41,881 nucleotides of DNA from Planctomycetota bacterium (GCA_027083445.1 JALWOP010000391.1:1-41881), one strand, 5' to 3'. Positions 7,808 to 16,451 are shown, numbered from the stretch's first letter. The notes: a model not told the origin generated them from the letters alone. Made by a program: numbers and translations.

Positions 7808-9892
7808 ATGTTGCGACGCCCGCTCTTCACGCTCATCGCCTGCCTATGCGCCGGTCTGCTCCTAACCGACGGGGCCGCCGCCCAACGGGGCCGCCACTCC
7901 TCGGGGGGATCGGTGGGGCGCAGCTCCCATTCCGTGGGAGGCAGCTCGCGCGGGATTTCCCGACCGTCGAGTTCGGGTCGCAGCTACTCCCGCCCTTCGA
8001 GCTCCAGCCGCAGCTACTCGCGTCCATCCAGTTCGGGTCGCAGTTACTCGCGCCCCTCGAGTTCGAGCCGCAGCTACTCTCGCCCCACGGGCTCCAGCAG
8101 CAGCTACTCCCGCCCCACGACGAGCCGGTCCGCCCCCTCGGCCCCTACGTCCGTGCGCTCGACGACCCGGACGCGTCCCTCGACCCGTTCGGAAGCGGTA
8201 CGCACCTCCAGCTCCGGTGATTGGCGCAGTGCGACCTCTCCGGCTACCTCTCGAACGAGCAGCAGCACCGATCCCTATCTCTCGAGAGACCTCTCCCGAC
8301 CGATCAGCTCCGGGGGCAGTGTGATCGACCTGTCGGATGCCGGTGTCGCCCCCCGGGTGCGCTTCCCTCGCGCGGCGGACCGTTTCTCCAGCGGCAGCTC
8401 GCGCAGCACTACGACCCCCGGTTCTTCCATCGATCTCACGCGGCAACTCCGCAGCCGCGTCAGCGCCCAGGATCTGGCGCGCATGCGCAGCGCCGCGGGC
8501 CAGGCTCAACCGACCGTCCGCAGCCGCCCGGTGAGCAGCGCCGACATTCTGTCGCGCTACCGGGGCAGCAGCGCTGCTACCCGCTCGCGGAGCGCCGCGG
8601 CGAGCACCCCGGCCCGAGGAGAGAGGTCGGCAACCGATCCGCGCCTGGCCCGTCGCCGGGCAGCCGACAATGAAGGCCTCTCGCAGGCCCGGATCGATGC
8701 CCGGCGCGCCAAGGACGCCCGCGCCGCGAAGCAAGCCTCCGATGCCCAGCGAGCCAGGGATGCACGCGAGGCCAAGCTGGCCTCCAACGCCCAGCGCGCG
8801 GCTGACGTGCGCGCCGCCATGCGCACCGAGCGCATCCAACGAGCCCGTGAGAACTACATCGATTCGATCCAATCCTCCGGCTCCGGTGAAAGTCACTACG
8901 GGGACGGGGATGGGGACTACGACGACGGCTACGACGATGGATACCACGACGGGTATCACGACGGATACTGGGACTACGGCTGGTTCGCGGGCTGGGGCTT
9001 TTACGGCTCCTGCTGGGGCGGCTATTGGGGTTGGAACTGGTATGGGCCCTTCTGGGGCTGGTCCTTCTGGTGGCACCACTACTGGTACAACGGCGGCTAT
9101 TGGTTCCCGGGCTACTCCCCCAGCTACTACTGGTACGGACCGTTCAGCCCCAGGGTCATCATCCAGGTGGGTGACACCAGCGACCAGGACGTGGTCTACG
9201 TCTATGACGACGATCCCGAGGTAGTCGTGATAGACGGGAGTCGCGCATCCGTCGGCGAGGGAGCACCGGCGCCGGCCCCCGCAGCCGCCACTCCCACCCC
9301 AGCCCCTCCCACGGATACGGGAACGGCTGATGACGCCAGCCAGAGCCTGGGTCGCGCCGTGGGCTACTACCTGACCCTGGGCGACCGTGCCTTCCGCGAC
9401 GGGCGCTATGGCGAGGCCGTGCACGACTACGCCAAGGCGGTCGAGTACCAGCCCGAAGAGGGGATCCTCTACCTGATCCTCTCCGACGCGCTGATGGCCT
9501 CGGGTGACTATCACTACGCGGCCTTCTCCCTGCGCAAGGCTCTCGAACTCGACCCCGCGCTGGTGACCAACGTGGTCGACAAGCACTCCCTCTACCCCGA
9601 CCCCGCGGAATTCGACCGCCAGCTCGCCGTGCTCGAACTCTACCTCGAGGACCACTTCCTCGACGATGACGCGCGACTCGTCCTGGCAGCCAACTACCTC
9701 TTCGGAGGTCGACCCGCCGCGGCCGTCGATCTACTCGAAGGCGCGTTCAGCGTCGACGTCAAGAACACCCCCGCCGGGGGGCTCATCCTAGAGGCCGCCC
9801 GCGCCATCCAGTACGGGACCCCGGCCCACGAGAGCTCGGAGCCCGGGGGGGCTCCGGCGCAGAGCGACCCATCGAGCGCTACGGATCAGTAG
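7808..9892 (+). CDS. Exported repeat-rich protein with C-terminal TPR domain
   Basis: A 694-residue protein. The ATG at 7808 is chosen because GGAGGT (7795-7800) precedes it and a signal peptide follows (MLRRPLFTLIACLCAGLLLT, then DGAAAQ). Segments in order: Ser/Arg/Tyr-rich repeats of ten residues (about 52-101); a Ser/Thr/Arg-rich disordered region; an Ala/Arg/Lys/Asp-rich helical stretch of 15-residue repeats (about 302-346); acidic Tyr repeats YDDG/YHDG (about 372-387); a Trp/Gly/Tyr-rich block (for example FYGSCWGGYWGWNWYGPFWG); an Ala/Pro/Thr linker; and a C-terminal TPR region (LGDRAFRDGRYGEAVHDYAK, then LRKALELDPALV). TPRs bind proteins. The rest resembles low-complexity cell-surface or matrix proteins. 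It is likely periplasmic or surface-located. Function unknown. Confidence 0.85.
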   Translation: MLRRPLFTLIACLCAGLLLTDGAAAQRGRHSSGGSVGRSSHSVGGSSRGISRPSSSGRSYSRPSSSSRSYSRPSSSGRSYSRPSSSSRSYSRPTGSSSSYSRPTTSRSAPSAPTSVRSTTRTRPSTRSEAVRTSSSGDWRSATSPATSRTSSSTDPYLSRDLSRPISSGGSVIDLSDAGVAPRVRFPRAADRFSSGSSRSTTTPGSSIDLTRQLRSRVSAQDLARMRSAAGQAQPTVRSRPVSSADILSRYRGSSAATRSRSAAASTPARGERSATDPRLARRRAADNEGLSQARIDARRAKDARAAKQASDAQRARDAREAKLASNAQRAADVRAAMRTERIQRARENYIDSIQSSGSGESHYGDGDGDYDDGYDDGYHDGYHDGYWDYGWFAGWGFYGSCWGGYWGWNWYGPFWGWSFWWHHYWYNGGYWFPGYSPSYYWYGPFSPRVIIQVGDTSDQDVVYVYDDDPEVVVIDGSRASVGEGAPAPAPAAATPTPAPPTDTGTADDASQSLGRAVGYYLTLGDRAFRDGRYGEAVHDYAKAVEYQPEEGILYLILSDALMASGDYHYAAFSLRKALELDPALVTNVVDKHSLYPDPAEFDRQLAVLELYLEDHFLDDDARLVLAANYLFGGRPAAAVDLLEGAFSVDVKNTPAGGLILEAARAIQYGTPAHESSEPGGAPAQSDPSSATDQ
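7961..8110 (+). repeat. Five 30-bp coding tandem repeats (RPSSSxRSYS)
   Basis: Five consecutive 30-base units begin at 7961, 7991, 8021, 8051 and 8081. They encode RPSSSGRSYS, RPSSSSRSYS, RPSSSGRSYS, RPSSSSRSYS and RPTGSSSSYS. G and S alternate at position 6 in the first four units, which suggests an older 60-base duplication. Many differences are synonymous, so the peptide appears to be maintained. Confidence 0.9.
8711..8845 (+). repeat. Three 45-bp coding repeats (15-residue Ala/Arg helix units)
   Basis: Units at 8711-8755, 8756-8800 and 8801-8845 encode KDARAAKQASDAQRA, RDAREAKLASNAQRA and ADVRAAMRTERIQRA. The first two are close and the third is diverged. The charge and alanine pattern predicts a long amphipathic helix or coiled coil. 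Confidence 0.8.
8921..8968 (+). repeat. Four 12-bp coding repeats (DDGY/HDGY)
   Basis: Units at 8921, 8933, 8945 and 8957 encode DDGY, DDGY, HDGY, HDGY, directly before a Trp/Gly/Tyr-rich block. The Asp/His pattern could bind metal. That is inference. Confidence 0.85.
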
Positions 9893-9959
9893 GGATCGAA
9901 GCGTCGCGAGCGAGCCGTTCGTAGCGGCCAGCTCGAGCTGGGGCCACGTTCCCCGCGTC

Positions 9960-9991
9960 GGGGCCGGTTCTCCTGGGGGGAGACCGGCCCC
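9960..9991. terminator. Bidirectional terminator-like hairpin between convergent genes
   Basis: The arms at 9960-9973 and 9979-9991 pair as an 8-bp GC stem plus a 5-bp stem separated by one bulged base, around a 5-base loop. It lies between the convergent repeat-protein gene and amidohydrolase gene. A short T-run (CGCCTTTGGG) follows on the plus strand. Confidence 0.6.
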
Positions 9992-10066
9992 GCGCCTTTG
10001 GGCACCGAACACGCGTGCATCAGCGCGCCGGGTCGCATTCAGGAGCCAAACGGGGAGAAAACGTCC

Positions 10067-12007
10067 CTAGCGGTAGAAAGCGATCGAGTCGACCTCCAGG
10101 GTGAACTCGCCAAAGACCGACTCTCCCTTGAAGGGGTTGTTGCGGGCGTCGATCGAGAGGCCCAGCAGGTCGTCCGCTGACCAGGACACGCTCTTGCCGA
10201 ATCCGATTTGCTTCAAGGAATCGAAGGGGATTTCGATCTGCGCCCACTGCTCCCCCACCTCCAGGGGAACGACGAAGAGGTTGTAGTCCTTCACTGCGGC
10301 TCGATGCACGGCAAGTGTGTAGGGTCGGGGAGTCCCGCGTACGCGGAGACGGAGGCCGGTGAAGGCCGAGGCATCGACCAGGCGCCTGCGCCCCGCGCTC
10401 CAATCGAGGGTCATACCGGACCAGGCTCCCCAGCGAAAACCCTCCAGTACCTTGCCGTGCAGGGTCAGAGTCCCCTCTCCTCCCTCCGCGGAACTCTCCA
10501 GGTTGCCTGTGCTCTTCCCGCCGGCGACCGAATCGGTGAGAACCTGCCACTCGCCTCCCCAGTCGGAGTAGAGATCGGTGTCGTCGAAACCGTCGATCTC
10601 TTCTCCCACCGATTCCCCCGCGACGAGGCGCTGGACCGGCTCGCGCAGGGCCAGGTTGGCCTCGTGGATCGCGCTCGCATCGAAGGGGCGTCCCGCCTTG
10701 AAGACCTGCTCTACCTCCCAGATGCGCGCGATCTCCGCCGTCGGATCCCCGCGCACGAGGACGACATCGGCAACCTTTCCGGGGGAGAGGGAACCGAACT
10801 CTTCTCCAACCCCCAGAATCTGCGCCGAGCGCAGCGTGCCACACTGCAGGGCCTGCGCCGGAGTCAGGCCCGCCTCCACGTAGAGTTCGAGTTCGTGCAG
10901 GGCCGCGGGGCCGTGGGGCGTGAGCGGATTGCCGGCGTCGGTGCCGAGGCCCACGGGGATACCGGCCTCGAAGATCCGTCTGAGGTTCGTCAGGGCCCCT
11001 GCGCGCGACTCCTTGGCGAAGGCCCCGGCCCAGGTGGCGCCGGAGTTGGAGGGCAGCCCCGGATCGGTCAGGGCCTGGTAGAGGTCGGTGCAGAGGGCCT
11101 CCCGCGTCAGGGGATGGGTAAAGGGAGCCGCGCCCCCTGCCGCCTCACCGGCGCCAAGAACGACCGCAAGGGTCGGGATATAGGCGGTCCCTGCTCGCTT
11201 CATCGAATCGAGCAGAGCCTGGTCCACTTCTCCGAGGAAAACACCGTGGGCCAATGCGGTAGCGCCGCATTGCACGGCGGTGCGCGCCTCCTCGAGGGAC
11301 CAGATGTGGCAAAAGAAGGGCAGCCCGGCTTGGCGAGCGCGTCCCCCCAGAGCGCCGAGAAGATCAGCCGAAAGGGTCGGTAGCTCGGGGATCCCAGCCC
11401 ATCCACCGTGCTCGAGGATGCCCTTGATCACATCCGGACGGTGCGCCAGCAAGCGGTCGAACCGCTCTTGGACCTCCGCCGGAGTGGTCACGGTATTGGC
11501 CGGAATGCCGAACTGTGTCCCGTGGCCCCCCGGAGCGGTGAAAGCTGCGCCTGCCACGAACAACCGCGCCAGGCCGGGATCGTCGTGGGACTCTTCGCGC
11601 AGGTCGAAGATCCCATCTCCTGCATGCAGATCCACGACACTGGTGACCCCGCAGGCGAGTTGGCTGGCCAGGTTCAAGCGGGGGCGGGATGGCAAGGGGG
11701 CGTTCATGGGCCCGCCGTCCACGGCAAGGTGACAGTGCAGGTCGAATAGGCCTGGCAGGACGGTCATCCCCTCCGCCTCCACCAGGGCTGTCCCCTCGGG
11801 AATGGGATCATCCAGCCCCTTCTCGGCCAGGACCCTCCCGTCGCCGATCCAGAGCTGCCCAAGCGGCCGTCGCCGGCCCGCCTCGGAGTCGAAGAGGAAA
11901 CCGCCCCGGATGACCAGGGAAGGCCTCCCCTTGTCAGCGTGGCGCTGCTGAGCCGGGGAAGAGCCTGCCAGGAGGGAGAAGCAGAGCAGGATCGTGAGGA
12001 GTTGCAT
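10067..12007 (-). CDS. Exported amidohydrolase fused to a CIA30-like domain
   Basis: A 646-residue protein. AAGGA lies just upstream of the ATG at 12007. Signal peptide MQLLTILLCFSLLAGSSPAQ. Residues about 30-445 are an imidazolonepropionase-like amidohydrolase: HCH at 91-93, a candidate carboxylated Lys at 195 (DVIKG), metal His at 234 (FFCHIW) and 254 (ALAHG), and Asp 357 (GLGTDAG). The usual closing strand GSLSPGKVADVVLVRGDPTA is present. Residues about 470-645 (YSDWGGEWQVLTDSVAGGKS ... LRLRVRGTPRPYTLAV) match the CIA30/NDUFAF1-like galactose-binding-type beta sandwich. It is probably a periplasmic hydrolase of cyclic amides or peptide-like substrates, with the C-terminal domain for binding. 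The substrate is not predictable. It is transcribed alone, divergently from a lipoprotein gene. Confidence 0.9.
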   Translation of the reverse strand: MQLLTILLCFSLLAGSSPAQQRHADKGRPSLVIRGGFLFDSEAGRRRPLGQLWIGDGRVLAEKGLDDPIPEGTALVEAEGMTVLPGLFDLHCHLAVDGGPMNAPLPSRPRLNLASQLACGVTSVVDLHAGDGIFDLREESHDDPGLARLFVAGAAFTAPGGHGTQFGIPANTVTTPAEVQERFDRLLAHRPDVIKGILEHGGWAGIPELPTLSADLLGALGGRARQAGLPFFCHIWSLEEARTAVQCGATALAHGVFLGEVDQALLDSMKRAGTAYIPTLAVVLGAGEAAGGAAPFTHPLTREALCTDLYQALTDPGLPSNSGATWAGAFAKESRAGALTNLRRIFEAGIPVGLGTDAGNPLTPHGPAALHELELYVEAGLTPAQALQCGTLRSAQILGVGEEFGSLSPGKVADVVLVRGDPTAEIARIWEVEQVFKAGRPFDASAIHEANLALREPVQRLVAGESVGEEIDGFDDTDLYSDWGGEWQVLTDSVAGGKSTGNLESSAEGGEGTLTLHGKVLEGFRWGAWSGMTLDWSAGRRRLVDASAFTGLRLRVRGTPRPYTLAVHRAAVKDYNLFVVPLEVGEQWAQIEIPFDSLKQIGFGKSVSWSADDLLGLSIDARNNPFKGESVFGEFTLEVDSIAFYR

Positions 12008-12029
12008 GGATCGGTCCTTGTGGGTGAGG

Positions 12030-12045
12030 AGGGATTGCGATCCCT
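12030..12045. promoter_or_regulatory. Short palindrome in the divergent amidohydrolase/lipoprotein region
   Basis: AGGGAT-TGCG-ATCCCT is a perfect 6-bp inverted repeat 23 bases upstream of the amidohydrolase ATG, in a 159-base divergent intergenic region. It is a candidate operator or 5' UTR hairpin. Confidence 0.35.
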
Positions 12046-12166
12046 ACAGTGAGGATGCGCGGAGTATTCGGCAAGAAACGCGGAAAAGACCTTCACCTGT
12101 GGGCCGGTAGCCATCTTTCGAGGGTTGCAAGCGCTAAGCCGTACTACTGGCGCAGCCACCCGCCCC

Positions 12167-12679
12167 ATGAAGGTCTCTGCAACTCTTTCCCTACTCTGCC
12201 TGTTGCTTTTCGCCTGTGATTCGGGAGGGGGCGGTAGCCAGGAGCAGTCATCGGGAAGCGACGCAGGAGCCTCTCCCAGGGAAGGCGGTGCAGCGATCTC
12301 GCACCCCCTTCCGTCGCAACCTTTAGGCAGGCCGGATCTCCAGATCCTTGCGGCTAGCGTCGAGAGGTATGACCAGCCCCCCTTCACCCACCAGCTCAGC
12401 GTGACCGTTGCCAACAACGGAACCGCCCTCGCCAACGGCTTCGACGGAGGGGGGAGCTACACATGCCCCGGCGGCACCGTTCAGAAAGTCGGGCTGGACA
12501 TCGTCCAGGGGGGCTACCTCCAACCCGGCGCAACCTTCGTCTACAAGACGCCCTTCCGCTATCAATGCGCGGGTTCCCCGGCCTTCGTCACGATCCACCT
12601 CACGATCGATAGCAGCAACGATGTCGCTGAGAGCAGCGAGAGCAACAACACCTTCAGCTTCCAAGCGGACATGCGCTAG
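12167..12679 (+). CDS. CARDB-like lipoprotein
   Basis: A 170-residue lipoprotein starting at the ATG at 12167 (MKVSATLSLLCLLLFACDSG), with lipobox LFAC followed by a Gly/Ser linker. From residue about 60 to the end it reads as a single CARDB-type Ig-like beta sandwich: LSVTVANNGTALANGF in the first strands, a central GGYLQPGATFVYKTPF, and the typical closing VTIHLTIDSSNDVAESSESN followed by NTF. CARDB domains are extracellular adhesion or spacer modules. It is probably anchored in the outer membrane. It stands between the divergent amidohydrolase and the glycosidase-like gene, 122 bases upstream of the latter. Partner unknown. Confidence 0.85.
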   Translation: MKVSATLSLLCLLLFACDSGGGGSQEQSSGSDAGASPREGGAAISHPLPSQPLGRPDLQILAASVERYDQPPFTHQLSVTVANNGTALANGFDGGGSYTCPGGTVQKVGLDIVQGGYLQPGATFVYKTPFRYQCAGSPAFVTIHLTIDSSNDVAESSESNNTFSFQADMR

Positions 12680-12789
12680 ACCGGCATCCACGGACCCCAC
12701 GGCGGCAAGAACCCTGATACGACTCGTCGGCGGCTGGAGGCGCGTACACCGCGGGGATCACGCCGCAACCTCGTTCTGCCCGTCCCGGG

Positions 12790-12795
12790 TATCCT
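12790..12795 (+). promoter_or_regulatory. -10-like TATCCT just before the glycosidase-like gene
   Basis: TATCCT is followed by six bases and then the ATG at 12802, where no Shine-Dalgarno is visible. This is the same geometry as before 6540 and 16452. It is a candidate leaderless promoter. No -35 is recognisable. Confidence 0.28.
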
Positions 12796-12801
12796 GCCGG
12801 G

Positions 12802-15132
12802 ATGGTGAACCCAATCGGCCTTTGTCTCCGTCTGACCCTCTGCTTCGGCACTGCCGTCGCCCATGCGGCTACCCAGGGCTCAGGAGATGAACGAGGCCCC
12901 GGTGCGGATCGGACGCATGCCTCCGTGGTGTCGGGGAACGAGGCGGCGCCCGGAGCACTTCGTGACTGGCTCACCACCCGCGATCCGTGGAGAGCGAGCC
13001 TGGTCTCCGATTCCCAGGCAGGCCCGATCGAGCTCTCCAACGGCCTCGTGCGCCGGGTCATCGCGCCGCGCCTGGGTGGCGTGACTGTCGCCCTAGACGA
13101 TCTGCGCACCGGTGCCGCCCACCTGCGCAGTTTGCGACCGGCGGCACGCGTGCGCATCGCTGGAGTGGATGTTGCGGCGGGTGGCGCGGTCCTCCGCGCG
13201 GGTGTCGTGGCCGACCACGCCTTTGTCGGCCCACTGGATGACTGGGCACCCGACCCGGAAGGCCTGCAACTCATCGCCAGCACATCCTCCCAGCCCCTGG
13301 AACGCATGGCGTGGAAGCGCACGCGCCACGCATCACCACTGGCCGTGTGGCCTCCGCGCGGACGGCGACTGACCCTCGAGTACGCGCCCCCGAGGGGGTC
13401 GAAGGACTTACCGGCAGGCTTGCGAGTCCTCGTCCATCACGAGCTCTACGACGGTGTGCCGGTGCTCGGCAAGGCTGTCGAAATACGCAATGAGGGAGAC
13501 ACTCCCTTCGTCGTCGAGCGCATCGTGACCGAGGAGCTGGCAGTCGTGGAGGGGGCCTCGTGGGTCGAGACTCGCGATGCGATCCCCCTGCCCACGCCCA
13601 CCCTCCTGCATGCGGAGAGCGAGTATGCCATGGGAGGTGGGTCGGCCGTGAACGCCAATCGCTTCGGCGTTCGCTGGCTCCCGGATCCGGAATACGCCAC
13701 CCAGGTGAACTACCTGCGACGCATGCCCTGCCTGCTGGAGATCGCACCCGAGCGCTCGATCAACCGCGTGCTAGGGCCGGGGGAGTCCTTCACCGCGCCG
13801 ATGGCGTTTCTGGTCGTGTTCGACTCCAAAGACGCGACGCGGCGCAGTTTGACACTGGCGCGCTTCTACGAAGTCATCGCTCCCTGGACGACCGAGAACC
13901 CCCTGATGATGCATGTGCGGCACTCGGACGACGAGGCCGTGCGGCTCGCCATCCATCAGGCGGCAGAGGTCGGCTTCGAGATGGTGATCCTGACCTTCGG
14001 TAGCGGCTTCAACATGGAAGATGATCGCCCCGAAGTGCTCGCCCACTGGAAAACCCTGGCCGATGAGGCGCACGCTTCCGGGATCGGTCTCGGGGGCTAC
14101 ACGCTCCTGTCGAGCCGACGCATCCAGCCCGAGACCGACTTGATCGTGAATCCAAAGACAGGTACACCGGAAGGGCAGACCCACGGTACCTGCCCCGCTC
14201 TGACCTCGGACTGGGGACTGCGCTATCTCGCGCGCCTGCGTGCATTCCAAAGCGCTACCGGCTTCGACCTCATCGAGCACGACGGGCCCTATCCGGGCGA
14301 TGTCGACGCACGCGAGCGCCTGCCGTGGCAGCACGGAGCCCAGGACTCGCGCTTCGCCATGTGGAACCTCTCAGCGGAGTTCTACCGCTGGTGCCGAGCT
14401 CGGGGGGTCTACGTCAATGCGCCCGACTGGTACTTCCTGGTCGGTACGAACAAGACCGGCATGGGATACCGCGAGACCAACTGGTCTCTTCCACGGACCC
14501 TCCAGGTCTTGCACACGCGCCAGAACATCTTCGACGGTACACGCGCCAAGCGGCCAAGCATGGGCTGGATGTTCGTACCGCTGACGCAGTATCACGGGGG
14601 CGGGGCCGCTGCCACGGTGGAACCGCTCGAAGAACACCTGGCGCACTATGATGCGATGCTGTGTGCCAATCTCGGCGCCGGAGTTCAGGCCGCATACCGC
14701 GGGCCGCGCCTTTTCGACACCGAACCCACACGGGATCTGGTTGCGCGGCGCGTCGCCTGGTTCCTGGCCCACCGGGAGATCCTCGAAGCGCCGATCATTC
14801 ACTCGGCCAGTCGTCGTGCCGACGGCCGTGACGTCGATTGGCTCCTGCATGGGGACCCGCGGCTTGGATCGTTCGAAGGAGCCTACCAGGGAATGCTCGT
14901 CGTCTATCGCCCTCCTCTCTTGCGGGAAGACGCGGTTTGCGATGCGCTGGAGCGTGAGCTCTCGATCGACCTGACCTACACCGGACTCGCGCGCTGCACC
15001 GCGGTCCAGGCCGACGGACCCGGTGGTGCAACTCTCAGATTGACGCCACAGGCGGACGGTCGTGTCCGAGTGCCTGTTCGCATTCCCGCCGGCGAACCGA
15101 TGACCTGGTTTGCTTTCCGCTGCGGAGATTAG
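12802..15132 (+). CDS. Exported putative glycoside hydrolase (alpha-galactosidase-like barrel)
   Basis: A 776-residue protein with signal peptide MVNPIGLCLRLTLCFGTAVA. Residues about 70-350 look like the large N-terminal beta-sandwich domain of GH36/GH31-type enzymes (IELSNGLVRRVIAPRLGGVT). Residues about 365-680 look like a (beta/alpha)8 barrel with strand-end elements VGFEMVILTFGSGFN and ATGFDLIEHDGPYPGD, where D494 is the best nucleophile candidate. The C-terminal 80 residues suit a closing beta domain. The neighbouring galactokinase gene, whose 3' end overlaps this one by four bases, supports a galactoside substrate, but family membership is inferred from pattern, not alignment. The canonical GH36 KxD motif is not evident. 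It could be a divergent or non-enzymatic member. Confidence 0.7.
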   Translation: MVNPIGLCLRLTLCFGTAVAHAATQGSGDERGPGADRTHASVVSGNEAAPGALRDWLTTRDPWRASLVSDSQAGPIELSNGLVRRVIAPRLGGVTVALDDLRTGAAHLRSLRPAARVRIAGVDVAAGGAVLRAGVVADHAFVGPLDDWAPDPEGLQLIASTSSQPLERMAWKRTRHASPLAVWPPRGRRLTLEYAPPRGSKDLPAGLRVLVHHELYDGVPVLGKAVEIRNEGDTPFVVERIVTEELAVVEGASWVETRDAIPLPTPTLLHAESEYAMGGGSAVNANRFGVRWLPDPEYATQVNYLRRMPCLLEIAPERSINRVLGPGESFTAPMAFLVVFDSKDATRRSLTLARFYEVIAPWTTENPLMMHVRHSDDEAVRLAIHQAAEVGFEMVILTFGSGFNMEDDRPEVLAHWKTLADEAHASGIGLGGYTLLSSRRIQPETDLIVNPKTGTPEGQTHGTCPALTSDWGLRYLARLRAFQSATGFDLIEHDGPYPGDVDARERLPWQHGAQDSRFAMWNLSAEFYRWCRARGVYVNAPDWYFLVGTNKTGMGYRETNWSLPRTLQVLHTRQNIFDGTRAKRPSMGWMFVPLTQYHGGGAAATVEPLEEHLAHYDAMLCANLGAGVQAAYRGPRLFDTEPTRDLVARRVAWFLAHREILEAPIIHSASRRADGRDVDWLLHGDPRLGSFEGAYQGMLVVYRPPLLREDAVCDALERELSIDLTYTGLARCTAVQADGPGGATLRLTPQADGRVRVPVRIPAGEPMTWFAFRCGD

Positions 15133-16343
15133 AGTGGGACCTCGCGAGGCCCATCGTCGCCACCGAAGACCTGGATCGTGGGTCTGCGCCCGAAGTTGCG
15201 CTCGAAACGTTCAAACAAGACGGCCTGCACATCCTCGATCGCTTCACGCTCCACCAGCGCCACCGTGCAGCCCCCGAAGCCCGCACCGGTCAAACGGGAT
15301 CCAAGGGCACCCGGCGCTTCACGGGCAGCATCGACCAGGCAATCGAGCTCGGCGCAAGAGACCTCGTAGAGTTCCCGCAGGGAGTCGTGGGCCAGGAACA
15401 TCTGCGCCGCCATCGTCTCCAGATCACCGGCCAGGAGGCGCTCCCGTGCCAGGAACGTGCGCTCCACTTCGTCGATGACATGGCGCGCTCGACGTCGCTC
15501 CAGAGGGTCGAGGTGCTCGCCATGGCGCTCGAGTTCCTCTGCACTCACGTCCCGCAGCACCTTGGCACTGGGGCAGTGGGGCGCGAGTTTGGCAAAGGCG
15601 GAAGCACACTGCTCCACTCGGAGATTGAACTCCCCGGCGGCGAGCTTTCTCTTCACGCCCGTATCGGCGACCAGGATGGCCAGGCGACTCATGTCCAGAG
15701 GCAAGTGCTCGTAGGTCTCGTCCTTGCAATCGAGCCAGAGGAGGTGATCCGGGCGTGCGAACCCGACCGCGAAAGGATCCATGATGCCGCACTGCACACC
15801 GACGAAGTTGCGCTCGGCGCGCAGTGCGCTGCGTACCCGTTCGGCGGAGTCGAGCCCCAGCTCCCACACCCGATCGAGCACCAGAGCCATGCCGACGCAC
15901 ATCGAGGCCGAGGAGGAGAGACCGGCTCCGATCGGAAGGTCGCCTCCGAAGAGGATCTCGAACCCGCTGGAGCAGCGCGACCGTTCCTCCTGGGAGGCTC
16001 CGTCAAGCAGGTCGAGAAGCACCCCCAGGGGATAGTCGACCCAGCGCCCGAGGGGAGCCTTTGGCAATGCCTCCAGATCGACCTCCAGCCCTTCGCTCTC
16101 CTGGGTGGACGCCAGGCGGATGAGACGATCCTTGCGCGGGCGCACGGCGAAGAAGGTGCCGCGATCGATCGCGGTGGGCATGACCGGCCCCCCGTTGTAG
16201 TCCAGGTGTCCTCCAAAGAGGTTGACCCGTCCCGGAGAGAAGAAGATGCGCGGGGCCGCCTCGCCGCCAAAGCACGCGCTGAAGTGGTCAGCGTGTTCAG
16301 CGAGGCGCGCTGCCTGGGCCTCGGGCGCGGCAGGATCGATCAT
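15129..16343 (-). CDS. galK: Galactokinase
   Basis: A 404-residue GHMP-family kinase that phosphorylates galactose to galactose-1-phosphate in the Leloir pathway. Diagnostic motifs: GRVNLFGGHLDYN at 38-50 (galactokinase signature, normally GRVNLIGEHTDYN); PIGAGLSSSASM at 137-148 (ATP-binding motif 2); GVQCGIMDPFA at 182-192 with the catalytic Asp as D189; and the C-terminal RLTGAGFGGCTVALV. The signature deviates at two positions (IGEHT to FGGHL), so the sugar may be galactose or a close analogue. The 3' end shares bases with the convergent glycosidase-like gene (TAG 15130-15132 versus TAA read from 15131-15129). No galT or galE is adjacent, although an epimerase-family gene lies 1.7 kb away. 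Confidence 0.92.
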   Translation of the reverse strand: MIDPAAPEAQAARLAEHADHFSACFGGEAAPRIFFSPGRVNLFGGHLDYNGGPVMPTAIDRGTFFAVRPRKDRLIRLASTQESEGLEVDLEALPKAPLGRWVDYPLGVLLDLLDGASQEERSRCSSGFEILFGGDLPIGAGLSSSASMCVGMALVLDRVWELGLDSAERVRSALRAERNFVGVQCGIMDPFAVGFARPDHLLWLDCKDETYEHLPLDMSRLAILVADTGVKRKLAAGEFNLRVEQCASAFAKLAPHCPSAKVLRDVSAEELERHGEHLDPLERRRARHVIDEVERTFLARERLLAGDLETMAAQMFLAHDSLRELYEVSCAELDCLVDAAREAPGALGSRLTGAGFGGCTVALVEREAIEDVQAVLFERFERNFGRRPTIQVFGGDDGPREVPL

Positions 16344-16437
16344 GGACGCATCCTAACGACCGACGTGATGGGTGCGAGGGCCCGGGGCAAGCTCGCGGCC
16401 CTATTCGAGTCAAGTCTTCACGGGGGCGGGCCGATGG

Positions 16438-16443
16438 TAGACT
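16438..16443 (+). promoter_or_regulatory. -10-like TAGACT before a small lipoprotein gene
   Basis: TAGACT ends eight bases before the ATG at 16452, with no Shine-Dalgarno between. TCTTCA at 16415-16420 is a weak -35 at 17-base spacing. It may direct a leaderless transcript, as proposed for the same hexamer at 6528. Confidence 0.3.
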
Positions 16444-16451
16444 GCGTCCCC

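Noticed and set aside
7862-9655. Minus-strand ORF of 597 codons
   Set aside because: Mirror of the repeat-rich exported protein. The plus frame has GGAGGT, a signal peptide and TPRs, and the minus frame is low-complexity Ala/Gly/Val/Arg.
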